Assembly: GCA_964614415.1 (NCBI GenBank)
Contig: CAZTLE010000024.1
Coordinates: 1 to 29,316, forward strand
Length of the DNA stretch: 29,316 bases
DNA from: CAZTLE01 sp964614415
GTDB taxonomy: Bacteria; Bacteroidota; Bacteroidia; Flavobacteriales; Flavobacteriaceae
Direction of reading: 5' to 3'
Shown here: piece by piece, positions 15,909-25,800 of the stretch
Position numbering within the stretch: position 1 is the stretch's first letter
Layout of the letters: each line of letters starts with the position of its first letter
The notes under the pieces: model-generated
The model's input: only the letters and a program-made list of their open reading frames with translations
The model's database searches: none
Told to the model about the DNA's origin: nothing
Translations under genes and position numbers: made by a program

Positions 15909-17024
15909 ATGAAATTCAATATAGCCGTTTTAGCCGGGGATGGAATAGGCCCCGAAGTAACTGCACAAGCACGTAAGGTCCTTGCAGCCATTGCCGATCA
16001 GTACGATCATACCTTTACTTTTACCGAAGGATTGGTAGGGGCTGTTGCCATCGATGAAACCGGAAACCCTTTGCCCGAAGAAACTCTCGACATCTGCGAA
16101 GCGTCCGATGCCGTGTTGTTCGGATCTATAGGCCATCCCAAATACGATAACGATCCGGATGCAAAGGTGCGTCCTGAGCAGGGGTTGTTGCGCCTTCGAA
16201 AATCACTCGGGTTATTCTGTAACGTACGTCCCGCAAAAACGTATGCTCAATTAGTCGACAAGTCACCATTAAAGCGAGAAATTGTTGAAGGGTCGGATTT
16301 TGTGATCTATCGCGAGCTCACAGGAGGAATTTACTTTGGCAGCAAAGAACTCAGTGAAGACGGTCAGGTAGCTTCGGACGGATGTTCGTACTCCGTTGAG
16401 GAGATTGAGCGCATGGCGCATCTGGCTTTTAAAGCGGCCCAAAACCGCAACAAGAAGCTCACCCTGGTGGATAAAGCAAACGTATTGGAGACATCTCGTT
16501 TGTGGCGCAGAACGGTTACGGCTATGGCCGATCAGTATCCTGATGTGGCACTCGATTTCCTGTTTGTGGACAACGCAGCCATGCAGCTTATTTTGAATCC
16601 GAAGCAATTTGATGTGATCCTCACCGAGAATCTGTTCGGTGACATTTTGAGTGACGAAGCCAGTGTGATAGGTGGTTCTATCGGATTGTTGGCTTCGGCC
16701 TCCGTAGGTGCCAAGAGTGCGGTCTTTGAACCTATTCACGGTTCCTTCCCACAGGGTGCCGGAAAAGACATTGCGAATCCGTTGGCTTCTATTTTATCTG
16801 CCGCGATGCTTCTTGAGCATCTCGGACTTTATGAAGAGGCCGAAATGGTTCACGAAGGAGTTGAGAAGTCCCTGGAATTGGGAATAAGTACTGTGGATAT
16901 TAATCCGAAACAACCCTTCCCTACTTCCAAAGTGGGTGATTTTATTGTAGACTATATCTACAACCCGGACGACACCAATATCAACTTTGCCAATGTGCAT
17001 ATGGGGCAGAGTACGATTATTTAG
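15909..17024 (+). CDS. leuB: 3-isopropylmalate dehydrogenase
   Basis: NAD-dependent oxidative decarboxylation of 3-isopropylmalate to 2-oxoisocaproate, the step before transamination to leucine. The 371-residue length is normal. Family marks include the start VLAGDGIGPEV, the arginine-rich substrate segment LRLRKSLGLFCNVRPAK, the tyrosine-bearing RELTGGIYFG, the lysine-bearing VDKANVLETSRLWR, the ENLFGDILSDEAS metal site and GSFPQGAGKDIANP at the NAD pocket. It is the last gene of the operon leuA-C-D-B. Its TAG stop lies within the first unit of a heptanucleotide tandem repeat. Confidence 0.98.
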   Translation: MKFNIAVLAGDGIGPEVTAQARKVLAAIADQYDHTFTFTEGLVGAVAIDETGNPLPEETLDICEASDAVLFGSIGHPKYDNDPDAKVRPEQGLLRLRKSLGLFCNVRPAKTYAQLVDKSPLKREIVEGSDFVIYRELTGGIYFGSKELSEDGQVASDGCSYSVEEIERMAHLAFKAAQNRNKKLTLVDKANVLETSRLWRRTVTAMADQYPDVALDFLFVDNAAMQLILNPKQFDVILTENLFGDILSDEASVIGGSIGLLASASVGAKSAVFEPIHGSFPQGAGKDIANPLASILSAAMLLEHLGLYEEAEMVHEGVEKSLELGISTVDINPKQPFPTSKVGDFIVDYIYNPDDTNINFANVHMGQSTII

Positions 17025-17052
17025 TGGTTAGTGGTTAGTGGTTAGTGGTTAG
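17021..17052 (+). repeat. TTAGTGG heptanucleotide tandem repeat at the leuB stop
   Basis: Four complete copies of TTAGTGG (17021-17048) plus a partial TTAG. The leuB stop codon TAG (17022-17024) is inside the first copy, so changes in copy number would leave the protein intact. A weak 7-base-pair hairpin (17069-17088) with no T run follows about 15 bases later. Nothing else is seen before the terminator at 17172. Confidence 0.9.
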
Positions 17053-17171
17053 AAAGGTCTCACTATTTGTTTCTTCGGAAAAAGAAACGATCCCTGTTTG
17101 CATACTCAAAATGTAAGATAGAACTTCCAGCACACCTTCTTAGCGTCAGGAACATGATTCATAAGAACTAG

Positions 17172-17206
17172 AAAAACCGCAATCCTGAATTGAATTGCGG
17201 TTTTTT
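17172..17206. terminator. bidirectional terminator between leuB and the lipoprotein gene
   Basis: AAAAACCGCAAT (17172-17183) pairs perfectly with ATTGCGGTTTTT (17194-17205) around a 10-base loop. The stem has an A tract on one side and a T tract on the other, so it can end both the leu transcript (plus) and the RHS/lipoprotein transcript (minus), whose last stop lies 20 bases away. Confidence 0.85.
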
Positions 17207-17225
17207 ACATGGGCTGAATCACTCC

Positions 17226-17660
17226 CTACTGAGATTCACTGTTATTTCTAGCCCGTTCCAGGGCTTCTTTTCTTTCAGATTCGCTCAGTGCGCGTATTTC
17301 CAACACTTCATTCAAATTGACTTCATCACTTTCAAACTCGTAGCTCACAGCACCCGATCCATCGGAGTACCGAACATCGATGCTGTAGCCACGACCCTTT
17401 GAGATGTTGATTGGAACCAAACCCAAACTATCGGTCCTGGATTCCAGGATGGTGTGATACCTCCATCTGCTAAATAGCGGTTTCTCAATCTCCCGAACTT
17501 CAACAATCCCATTTCGTATGGGTTCATCGGTTTCATTATCCATTACCCTAACAATCAGCTGCATCTTTTTTGCTTTGTCATTAGGGCCTTTGTTGGAACA
17601 TGACATGCTTGAAAGCACTACCATAATCAGAAATAAGAACGATATAACATTGGTTTTCAT
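17226..17660 (-). CDS. small lipoprotein, candidate immunity partner of the RHS protein
   Basis: A 144-residue lipoprotein of unknown function. The signal peptide (hydrophobic FLFLIMVVLSS) ends at an SMSC lipobox with C21; the residues after it (SNKGPND) do not form a clear acidic export signal, so the protein probably faces the periplasm. The middle (about 34-120) looks like a small beta-sandwich of the carboxypeptidase-regulatory type: MQLIVRVMDNETDEPIRNG followed by a DSLGLVPINI strand. It ends in a charged helix. The start codon is 3 bases after the stop of the large RHS gene, the usual position of an immunity gene behind a polymorphic toxin. Immunity function is inferred from position, size and likely location only. 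Confidence 0.75.
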   Translation of the reverse strand: MKTNVISFLFLIMVVLSSMSCSNKGPNDKAKKMQLIVRVMDNETDEPIRNGIVEVREIEKPLFSRWRYHTILESRTDSLGLVPINISKGRGYSIDVRYSDGSGAVSYEFESDEVNLNEVLEIRALSESERKEALERARNNSESQ

Positions 17661-17663
17661 TAA

Positions 17664-20600
17664 TCAAAATTTAAATCCGAGGTTTGTGGTTACGTGGCGT
17701 ATAATGTTCAAGTGGCTAACATCCCTTCCACTAGAGTACTTATGGCCTGTAAAATTGTACTGATGTACTCTTACCATTGAGCCGTACTCCCGCTCGACAG
17801 GGCTTCCCCAGTATGGGTTTGAACCCCACCATCCGTATTGACCCGATGTCCTCTCATTTTGTTGATAGAAATTATAGACGTTATAGGCATTTGCTCCGCT
17901 CAACACGAAATGATGGTCATCCCATAGAATGTGTGGATCGAATAACACCAATTTGCTCACAAATATATTCTCCTCGCCCAGTTGATTGGAAACACGAACC
18001 GCTGCATTTCCTCCGCGGCTATATCCGTAAAGCTCAATTGTCTTTCCATTTTGACTCGCCTTCCTCAAATATCGTAAGGCCTTTCTTATTTGATTGTTCT
18101 TCCATCCGAACATCTTTCCGCCTTTTCCTTTAACGATCCTCTCTAATTCGGGATTGTCTCCGGCTTTCTTTCCGCCTGCTCCGTAGAAGCCAACTATTCC
18201 GTTCGACGCTTGAAGCGCCAGGGCGGTCCTGTGCAGGGCATCATTAAAGGTAGCAATAGTAAGGGACGTAGCAAATCCCTCGATAAAACTTCCTCCTGTA
18301 CCTTCGGAAATGAAACCACCAATTAAAGCAGTTCCTCCCATATTAGCCAGGTTTGCTGCTGACAAGAAGCTTCCACCGTGATCACCCGCCGGTAGCGTTC
18401 CTGCAGCCGCTGATGCGAAAGCCGATGTCGCCGCTGCCGACCAGAAATCTCCACCTTGTATTGCGGCTACTCCACCCTGGAACACGCCGTGAGCGGCCGA
18501 TTTCACAACTAACTGTGATGCGGCATCATTCGCCAGGATAGCTCCCGGGCCAGAGAATATATCTCCAATACCCGAAGTAAAGATCGAGATGGCAGCACTT
18601 CGTATTCCTCCGCTCAGAATGTCAGTGAAATCAGCTCTCGGGTTGCTAATGGCCGTGGTTACTGCTCCAATTGCCAAACTTCCCAGGATCAACGGAACCG
18701 CAAACTCCCCGTCCGGATCAACACTGCTCACCGGATTGTTAAATGCGTATGCATATGGAGAATGGAATTGACCCTGTGGATCGGTATTGAACCAACGGCC
18801 TAATTCCGGATCGAAATTACGGGATCCGAAATCCAACCACTTCAAATCGTTTTCCTCCTGTAATTCCTTATTGTTAAATCCGTACTTATGAATGGATCCC
18901 AGCGGTAATGTCGCGGGTCCATAACCCTTGTGAATAAGTCCGAAAGGATAGTAATGATTCTCTTTGACAATTTCGGAAGCCGTAACGGTTCCATCGCCAT
19001 CAGCGTCACTATATGAAAGACGAATATTGCCAAGATTATCTGCATACTGATGCACGTAATCTACTTGTAAACCATCAACCGTTACTACCGATGGCACTGC
19101 ATATCCTTCGGCCTGGGCGAAAAACTGCAAGCTTCCATCCAGATACTGGAATCCATTGATATAATCGGTTATAAACGTTGAGGATCCGTCATTAAATCGC
19201 TTCTGAAGCTTAACACCAGAGGCATCGTATTCGTAATCTATAGTCTCTCCACTGGAGAAAGTGATGGTCTCCGGTAAGTTTAGATGATTGTACTCAATAT
19301 TCGTTATCCCTTTACTACTGTCGGTTTTAAGATTTCCGTTGACATCGTAGGTATAGGTTCGATTTATGATCGATACTACCCCGCCGGATGTTTCTGACCC
19401 AGCAATGCCAATGAGTTTATTCCCGTTGTCGTAGTCATAGATAAAGTTCTGCTGCACGGAGGTCATCATTCGATTCAGAGCAGTAATGTTTCCATTCTTA
19501 TCGTAATCCACATTATTCAGGTCATACCCTGAATTCGAGAAATCGGCATTTTGCAGACGATTAAGTGCGTCATACTTATACTCATAATCGCGCTTCACAT
19601 TATCGAAGGCCGATTTCCAAAGTACCTGGGAAATGTTTCCGTTAAAATTTGGCCGACTGTCTATTCCAACCAGACCTTCTATAACATCATAGTTGATCTT
19701 TAAGGCGAAAAGGTCGTTCCCCAATGTGAAATCATCCGCATTATTGATATGGGTAAGCCATCCTTTCGGGTTATACCTGAAATCCACCTGTTGCAACGCA
19801 TTAACGTTCATGATCTGCAACTTGGCTGCCGAGGAATTCACGTCTTCCTGCACCATAACGTTGTCCAGCATCAGTATCTGTTCAAGCCCGCTGGAATTAG
19901 CTCCCGACATCGTAAAACTCAGGTAATGTGTTCCGCTTTGAGTTGGTGTAAATGAGGCACTGAATCCACCGGAATGCTGTACCGTTTCAAAGTACAATTT
20001 TGTGCCTCCGTACCATATGGAGAATTCCAGATCCGGATCAAAACTGCCGATGTCAAGGTCCATGGAAATAACATAATCTTTCCCCGCATCAAGGCTGTAG
20101 AAACCATTAATCCCGGTTCCCTGATACGTGGCACCCATGACTAACTGCTGTCCTTTAGTTCCCAGGGTCACTAGCTTGCCATCCTCTTTCCAATTCCCGG
20201 GCACTTCGCCATTAAAGGTGGTGGTACCACCCTTGGAAAGACCGGCAATGGTGTATTCAAATCCAAAACTTTCATCTTCGGGTTCAACATACTTCACCAA
20301 AAGTTGTCCTATGGCATCATACACAAACCCGTTGAGAAGCTTCTCGGCGTGGTTATCTACCTGCTCATACTGGCCTTTCAACCGCTCTGCCTGGTCGTAG
20401 ATAAATCTATTCGTTACATTAATCTCTGTATCGGCAGCTACCCGTTTCTGGGATTTGATGCTTTTAGTGACCTTTCCTCTGAAGTTGTACTCACTGACCA
20501 CCTTTGTATATCCTCCAAGATGATTCTTATTGATCGTCTGTAATTCACGGGCCTTTTCGTCATAGTAGGTATATGCCTTATTCCAGGTCGTCTCACCAAT

Positions 20601-22847
20601 GATTCGTGACCAGGTAGCCACCGGTAAACCATGCACATTTGTAGTAACCGGTTCTCCTAATACTGAAGTTGGAGTAACAGGCAGATCGGGATCCGGAAAA
20701 CTATAATTGTCATAGTAATTCACGGTAAGAAGTTCCAATCCCATTGTCGGGTACGCATTATTGGTATAGCCGATGGTAATCCCTCCAATGATCGATGTTC
20801 CCGGGGCCTCATTATGCGTCCCGCTGGACATTTTAGATGTGTCCGCATCACTTTGAAGTTCTTCTGGTGTTCTACTGGCCGGTGGAGTATATAACCCGGT
20901 ATACACAACACGACCCAGGTCATCGTATTTAGTAAAATGCCATTTTCCGGTTGCTGCCAGACCTGGATCCCGAACCAAGATCGGGCGATCCTCATGGTCA
21001 TAAATAACACGTTCCCAGCCGGAAACATCCGGACTTCTTTTGGCAGTCTGTCTTCTCAGGCCATCATATCTGAATTGATAACAGAGATCATTCAATACTG
21101 TGGGCGTGATCGAACCGGTTTCCGGTTCGGCCTTCGGTGGAATGATATAGGTGAGATTGTTGAATTCGTCATACACATAATACGTAGATAAGCGAACCCC
21201 GTCTACATAAGTACGTCTTAGCACGGTAAGCCCTTCTTTGTTTATAAACTCCTCTGTTGTGTTATTTACGCCTCCTACCCAGTTCTCATCTTTCACAATA
21301 TTTATGGCAAGCTCTCCTGCCGGATAGAATGATCCGTCATCTACCAGAGTAGGATAGAAACTGGCATTCAATGCAACACGGTAAAGGCGAACGTTACCGG
21401 CACTGTTAAGTTTGTAGTCGTATTCGATCTCGTTACCATTCCCAATCTGCCAGGAATCACCGGCGCCTCCCTGGCGCACCATTCGACTTCTGGGTGAGCG
21501 GTCGTACACACTTTCACTGAACGGGTCATCGGTAGCTACATAGCTGTTCGCAATGCTACCTATGGAATAAAAGTCGAAGGTTTCCATTCTGGCCTCCGGA
21601 CGGAATACACCTCCTGAGCTGTTATTTCTGCCGTAAGGAAGATACTCTTTCACAGTCCTGCCGAAACGGTCGTATTCGATATAGGAGATGATGTCTTGCC
21701 CATGTCCACCCTGGCCAATTGAAATTCGCTGCATTGGTCGGCCCATTCCATCAAAGAACTCCTTGTTCTGTAGCTTGTCCTCTGCAGGTAGCATACTTAA
21801 ATTGAACACATTGGTTACTTCTTCATACGGCTCAATAATGTGAATGAAATTCAGGTCATTTACGTTCAACCCGGGATACACCGGCAGCGGATCTTCGGGT
21901 ACAGGATCTACGGGAGGCAAGTCTCTAACATATCCTGCTCCCGGATCTTCGCACTGAATAATGAAGTTATTTGGATCATCACCATAACCATCGCCATCAC
22001 TATCGACATACCAAATGGTTTCAGGGTTGAGGCTGGCATCCGTATCGTCGCAATCGGCTTCCCCGATGACGTATCCTGCAGGTTGCTCACATTGAACCAT
22101 GGGTAAGGTGGAATGATTACCGTATCCATCTCCATCCGCATCAGGATACCATTGCGTATTGGGATGGATCTCATCATTATTGTCGTCACAGTCGGTATTA
22201 TTTGTTACATGACCGAGAGGAGGCGAACAACCTGTTGTCGTATTGTTTGGATCTCCAAAGCCATCTCCATCAACGTCTGCATAATAAATATTCGTTGTTG
22301 TTCCAGGGTCATTATCGTTACAATCATGGTTGTTGTCCACATAGCCTATTGGCTGTGTACAGCTATCCTGAAATACATTCGGATCACCAAAACCGTCACC
22401 ATCACTATCCCTATACCAACGGGTTTCATCTTCAATATTCGGATCACTGTCATTACAATCGTCATTGTTCTGTACCCAGTTGATCCCTCCATCTGTTGGT
22501 TCGGAACAGGACAATTGTCCCCCTAAGGGCGCTCCAAATCCATCATTATCGGCATCGGGATACCACATAGTAGGCCCGCCAATAGAAGCATTGTAATCAT
22601 TACAATCATCGCAGGAAAGAGCCCATCCCGCTCCAGGATTCACCTTACAGGCTCCGCCGGAGTCTTGAGATCCTATGCCGTCAAAGTCATTATCTCTCCA
22701 ATACCATTGGGAGCCGGGCGGGGCATCAATGCACTCGGACGACATATCCGGACAAGGTATAAGTTGGGCGTAGGCAGCATCAACACCCGTAATCAACAAA
22801 ACTAGAAATACTAAAGCTGTTATATATCTTTTCATTTTGATTTTCAT
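17664..22847 (-). CDS. RHS/YD-repeat protein with metal-binding repeats and C-terminal alpha/beta-hydrolase-like toxin domain
   Basis: A 1727-residue secreted protein. Order of parts: signal peptide 1-27 (cleaved after AYA); six MopE-like metal-binding repeats at about 47-308, each with a DxDxDG loop (for example D282-D286), the first five also with a DCND/DCDD motif; a DUF6443-like segment (FFDGMGRPMQRISIGQGG, 364-381); YD repeats with a jelly-roll-like insertion (about 860-1010); an EF-hand-like DADGDGTVTASE at 1281-1292 inside the core; and the RHS-associated core ending in DPDGE (1377-1381). After the core come an Ala/Gly-rich stretch (about 1382-1545) and a final domain with GYSRGG (1608-1613, nucleophile S1610), FDPH (D1637) and SHLNIIRH (H1712), fitting a Ser-Asp-His hydrolase. 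The upstream TcB-like gene ends 9 bases away. Lipase-type toxin activity is an inference. Confidence 0.88.
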   Translation of the reverse strand: MKIKMKRYITALVFLVLLITGVDAAYAQLIPCPDMSSECIDAPPGSQWYWRDNDFDGIGSQDSGGACKVNPGAGWALSCDDCNDYNASIGGPTMWYPDADNDGFGAPLGGQLSCSEPTDGGINWVQNNDDCNDSDPNIEDETRWYRDSDGDGFGDPNVFQDSCTQPIGYVDNNHDCNDNDPGTTTNIYYADVDGDGFGDPNNTTTGCSPPLGHVTNNTDCDDNNDEIHPNTQWYPDADGDGYGNHSTLPMVQCEQPAGYVIGEADCDDTDASLNPETIWYVDSDGDGYGDDPNNFIIQCEDPGAGYVRDLPPVDPVPEDPLPVYPGLNVNDLNFIHIIEPYEEVTNVFNLSMLPAEDKLQNKEFFDGMGRPMQRISIGQGGHGQDIISYIEYDRFGRTVKEYLPYGRNNSSGGVFRPEARMETFDFYSIGSIANSYVATDDPFSESVYDRSPRSRMVRQGGAGDSWQIGNGNEIEYDYKLNSAGNVRLYRVALNASFYPTLVDDGSFYPAGELAINIVKDENWVGGVNNTTEEFINKEGLTVLRRTYVDGVRLSTYYVYDEFNNLTYIIPPKAEPETGSITPTVLNDLCYQFRYDGLRRQTAKRSPDVSGWERVIYDHEDRPILVRDPGLAATGKWHFTKYDDLGRVVYTGLYTPPASRTPEELQSDADTSKMSSGTHNEAPGTSIIGGITIGYTNNAYPTMGLELLTVNYYDNYSFPDPDLPVTPTSVLGEPVTTNVHGLPVATWSRIIGETTWNKAYTYYDEKARELQTINKNHLGGYTKVVSEYNFRGKVTKSIKSQKRVAADTEINVTNRFIYDQAERLKGQYEQVDNHAEKLLNGFVYDAIGQLLVKYVEPEDESFGFEYTIAGLSKGGTTTFNGEVPGNWKEDGKLVTLGTKGQQLVMGATYQGTGINGFYSLDAGKDYVISMDLDIGSFDPDLEFSIWYGGTKLYFETVQHSGGFSASFTPTQSGTHYLSFTMSGANSSGLEQILMLDNVMVQEDVNSSAAKLQIMNVNALQQVDFRYNPKGWLTHINNADDFTLGNDLFALKINYDVIEGLVGIDSRPNFNGNISQVLWKSAFDNVKRDYEYKYDALNRLQNADFSNSGYDLNNVDYDKNGNITALNRMMTSVQQNFIYDYDNGNKLIGIAGSETSGGVVSIINRTYTYDVNGNLKTDSSKGITNIEYNHLNLPETITFSSGETIDYEYDASGVKLQKRFNDGSSTFITDYINGFQYLDGSLQFFAQAEGYAVPSVVTVDGLQVDYVHQYADNLGNIRLSYSDADGDGTVTASEIVKENHYYPFGLIHKGYGPATLPLGSIHKYGFNNKELQEENDLKWLDFGSRNFDPELGRWFNTDPQGQFHSPYAYAFNNPVSSVDPDGEFAVPLILGSLAIGAVTTAISNPRADFTDILSGGIRSAAISIFTSGIGDIFSGPGAILANDAASQLVVKSAAHGVFQGGVAAIQGGDFWSAAATSAFASAAAGTLPAGDHGGSFLSAANLANMGGTALIGGFISEGTGGSFIEGFATSLTIATFNDALHRTALALQASNGIVGFYGAGGKKAGDNPELERIVKGKGGKMFGWKNNQIRKALRYLRKASQNGKTIELYGYSRGGNAAVRVSNQLGEENIFVSKLVLFDPHILWDDHHFVLSGANAYNVYNFYQQNERTSGQYGWWGSNPYWGSPVEREYGSMVRVHQYNFTGHKYSSGRDVSHLNIIRHVTTNLGFKF

Positions 22848-22856
22848 TTAGGGTTA

Positions 22857-25800
22857 TTACATGCATTCGTTATTTGTAAAAGTGTGGTTTAGTGTACCAC
22901 TAAACACAGTCTCTCCTCCAATCACGGCGTACGCCTGTATGGAAAGTGTTGCCAAAACACATTCTGAATTTTGTATCAATAATTGATCTCCGGATTGAGT
23001 GAGTGTAAAATCGTCCGTAGTGGCTCCCGAAGGGCTGCTAATGACCGACACATTCCATCCATAGATATAACTGTTTCCGTTTGAAGCACTTACCTCAAAG
23101 GTTGCAGCATGTTCTGAGAAACTGATCTTAGCCAACATCAACGTAACCGGATCGGGATCTCCATTTACATCAATTCCGATACCCATGGTGGTACAGTCCG
23201 GCAGACTTGTTGGCTCGGAGCTGTAAACAAACGGTTCATTGCGATACTGATAAATGTTCTTTCTAAGAATATTTCCTTCATTATCCTTGACGTGGTCCAG
23301 ACGATAGAACGCATCATATACATAGGTTTCCGTTCGCCCTCTTGGATCTGTGGTACTGGTTACCCCCACAGCAGGATTATAGGTGTAGGTGGTTACAAAA
23401 GCATTTGGTAACCCGTCCCTGATTTTCTGAAGCTCTGTGCGCATTACGGCATCACTGGAAGGATTATTAATGATAGACATATTAACCAGTGCGATGGCGT
23501 CATTATAAAGTCCACGTTGAATCCTGGCCACCAAACGCTTTCCGTCGTATCCATACACATAGGACGTCACTACCTCCGACCGGTTCTTTTCCTGAACAAC
23601 ATTGCCGTAGCTATCCACCATGTCAATCGTCTGAGAATATCTGAAATCGGGATTCGAGCCGCCAAAATCATACTCCGTTCCCGGCTGTCCGCCTGTACCA
23701 TCCCAGCTATAGCTGTTTCCAGGAACAGGTACGCCACTTAAATCCCAGGTCACGGCGGTAGCTGTCTTGTATACTTTCGGGTCGGTTCCCTTTTGCGAAT
23801 AACTGCGGGTATATACCACCGGGGATATTAGATTATCATCCAATACGGACGGATACTCTTCGAAGAGATACCTGGTTTCGGTGGTCTCTTCATTTCCTTC
23901 ACTATCGGTAACCGATGTCTCCTTTTGTAAACCGGTTATGAGATCATAGCTAAAATTCTGAACTGCACTGATCTCTTGTCCGTCTTCATAGGTGATGTTT
24001 TCTCTTTTATCTATGTTGATGTAATAGGTATTCCCCAGGTCCGAAACCCTCCAGGTGTTGTTCTGCTCGGAAACCAATTCATCACCACTGTCATATATCC
24101 GGGTTCTGACCGGAAGACCAATCCTGCGTTCGTCGGTCTCTCCGGTGTCATATTCCGTAAGCGTCTTACCGAGTACGGCCTCAAGATCATTGGTCTGAAC
24201 TACAGATCCATAGTAAACACGCATATTATCTCGTGACATTACCGGGTCCTGGTAGCAGTAGTAATTACGTTGCTTTCGGGTCAGCACAGGATCATATGTT
24301 TCCTTCACAATAACATGATCCTTGTAAATAGCATCTCCCTGGGAATCGAAGGCAAGCATATCATCTATAAGTTTGTATATCTTCACAACACCGGTATCGT
24401 GGTCCTCGATCAGGTACGTGCCATACCCCATAACATAGGTCGGGTAATTCTTGTAGGGATTCCCATATATGAACTGTGTGTTCTCGGGAAATTCATATTC
24501 AAACAGTGTGTTGTCCCTTTGTCTCGCAATGATCCTGGAAAAATCGCTAGGAAAACCGGCTGGAAAAGATGATATATAGAGGGAGTTTATCCCATCAGAC
24601 TTTGCGCGAAACGTATTGCTCGGGAAACTATAACTCGTTTCATTGACATTCAAATCACTGTCGATCTTGTAGACCTTCGAATAGGCAAAGGCATACGATC
24701 CGCCAAAAAAGTCATAGGCCGAGCTACCGCCGGAACTTGACTGTACCGGCGTTGTCAATTGCCAGGTTGCATTATTGGCATTAAACAGGTGAATCTTTGT
24801 GAACCCGTTGAAACCAAAATAAAAATTAGCAAATGCGTCGTGTCCCAGACCAAAGGAGTGGTCTGTTGTTGAGTTGGATGCCCCCGTGACTTCCTTGTAG
24901 GCCCATACTCCGTTGCCCATGTAACGCGTTAAGTGGTTGGAACTTCCCGAGGGCTCTTCTGATGTCGCAAAGTAATTATTGCGCACCCCATAAGCAGGAG
25001 AGTAGTCGGGTATCATCCCGAATGGTGCGTTTGTACCCAGCAGGTTGTAATCTTCGTCCCAGTGGAGTAAGTATTCTGGGTTTCCATTGGCATTCACCTG
25101 GGCAAAAGAGTTCGCGCCAAACCAATAGTTTGCCGGACAGTTTGGATCGGTCGCGCTACCGCCACATACGCCACCCGTGCTTTGGAATCCCGGGTTCATA
25201 GTAGTGACCTGGAGGCTGTTTGTCAAATCGTAATAGTAGAAGTTGATATTGTCCTGACCAGTTTGACGTTTGTTCTGAATCACATAATTATTGGCGGCCG
25301 TATAAAAAAACCGTCCTGTGTTACTACTGTTGTTGAAATAGTCTGTGTCCCAGAAGCTTCCGTCCCATCGATGTAATGCCAGTCTGTGAATTTCAGGATG
25401 GCCAATAGCAACAAAATCATCTCCGGCCATTACCTTCAATTCAAGGACACTGGAACCATCGCCTTCAAAGGTTCCGGTATTGGAGATTCTCCACGTCTTA
25501 CCATTGTCCTCCAGGCCACCCAGCACTACTTTGTAAGGTTCATTGATTCCTCCCGGACCAACAACCCCAAAGAAGTTCTCCTTGGCCACAATAGCTATGT
25601 TCTTATAATCCCCACTCACTCCACCACTTGCAAAGTCATGAACCAGTTGCTCTTCCCAGGTGGTCCCGGTCCAGGTTAGGAGGTACAGGTCGTTAGTCCC
25701 CGTTAATTTTAAGATGTAGTCTTTTTGAACAATGAAAGAGGTGTTGGCATCGCTGGTGGTCTCGAACACCTGATCGATCTCTACTTCTTTCACTGCATAT

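Noticed and set aside
17021..17052. TTAGTGG repeat as a telomere-like or origin sequence
   Set aside because: Only four units, inside an ordinary spacer with flanking housekeeping genes; no sign of a replicon end or iteron set.
22113..22526. An open frame on the plus strand with repetitive Ile/Thr-rich sequence
   Set aside because: It is the antisense image of the DxDxDG-repeat region of the large RHS gene, and its periodicity comes from those repeats.
21900..22720. Regularly spaced similar stretches that might suggest a CRISPR array
   Set aside because: The similarity is at protein level (metal-binding repeats in one frame) with variable DNA and no exact direct repeats of CRISPR size.
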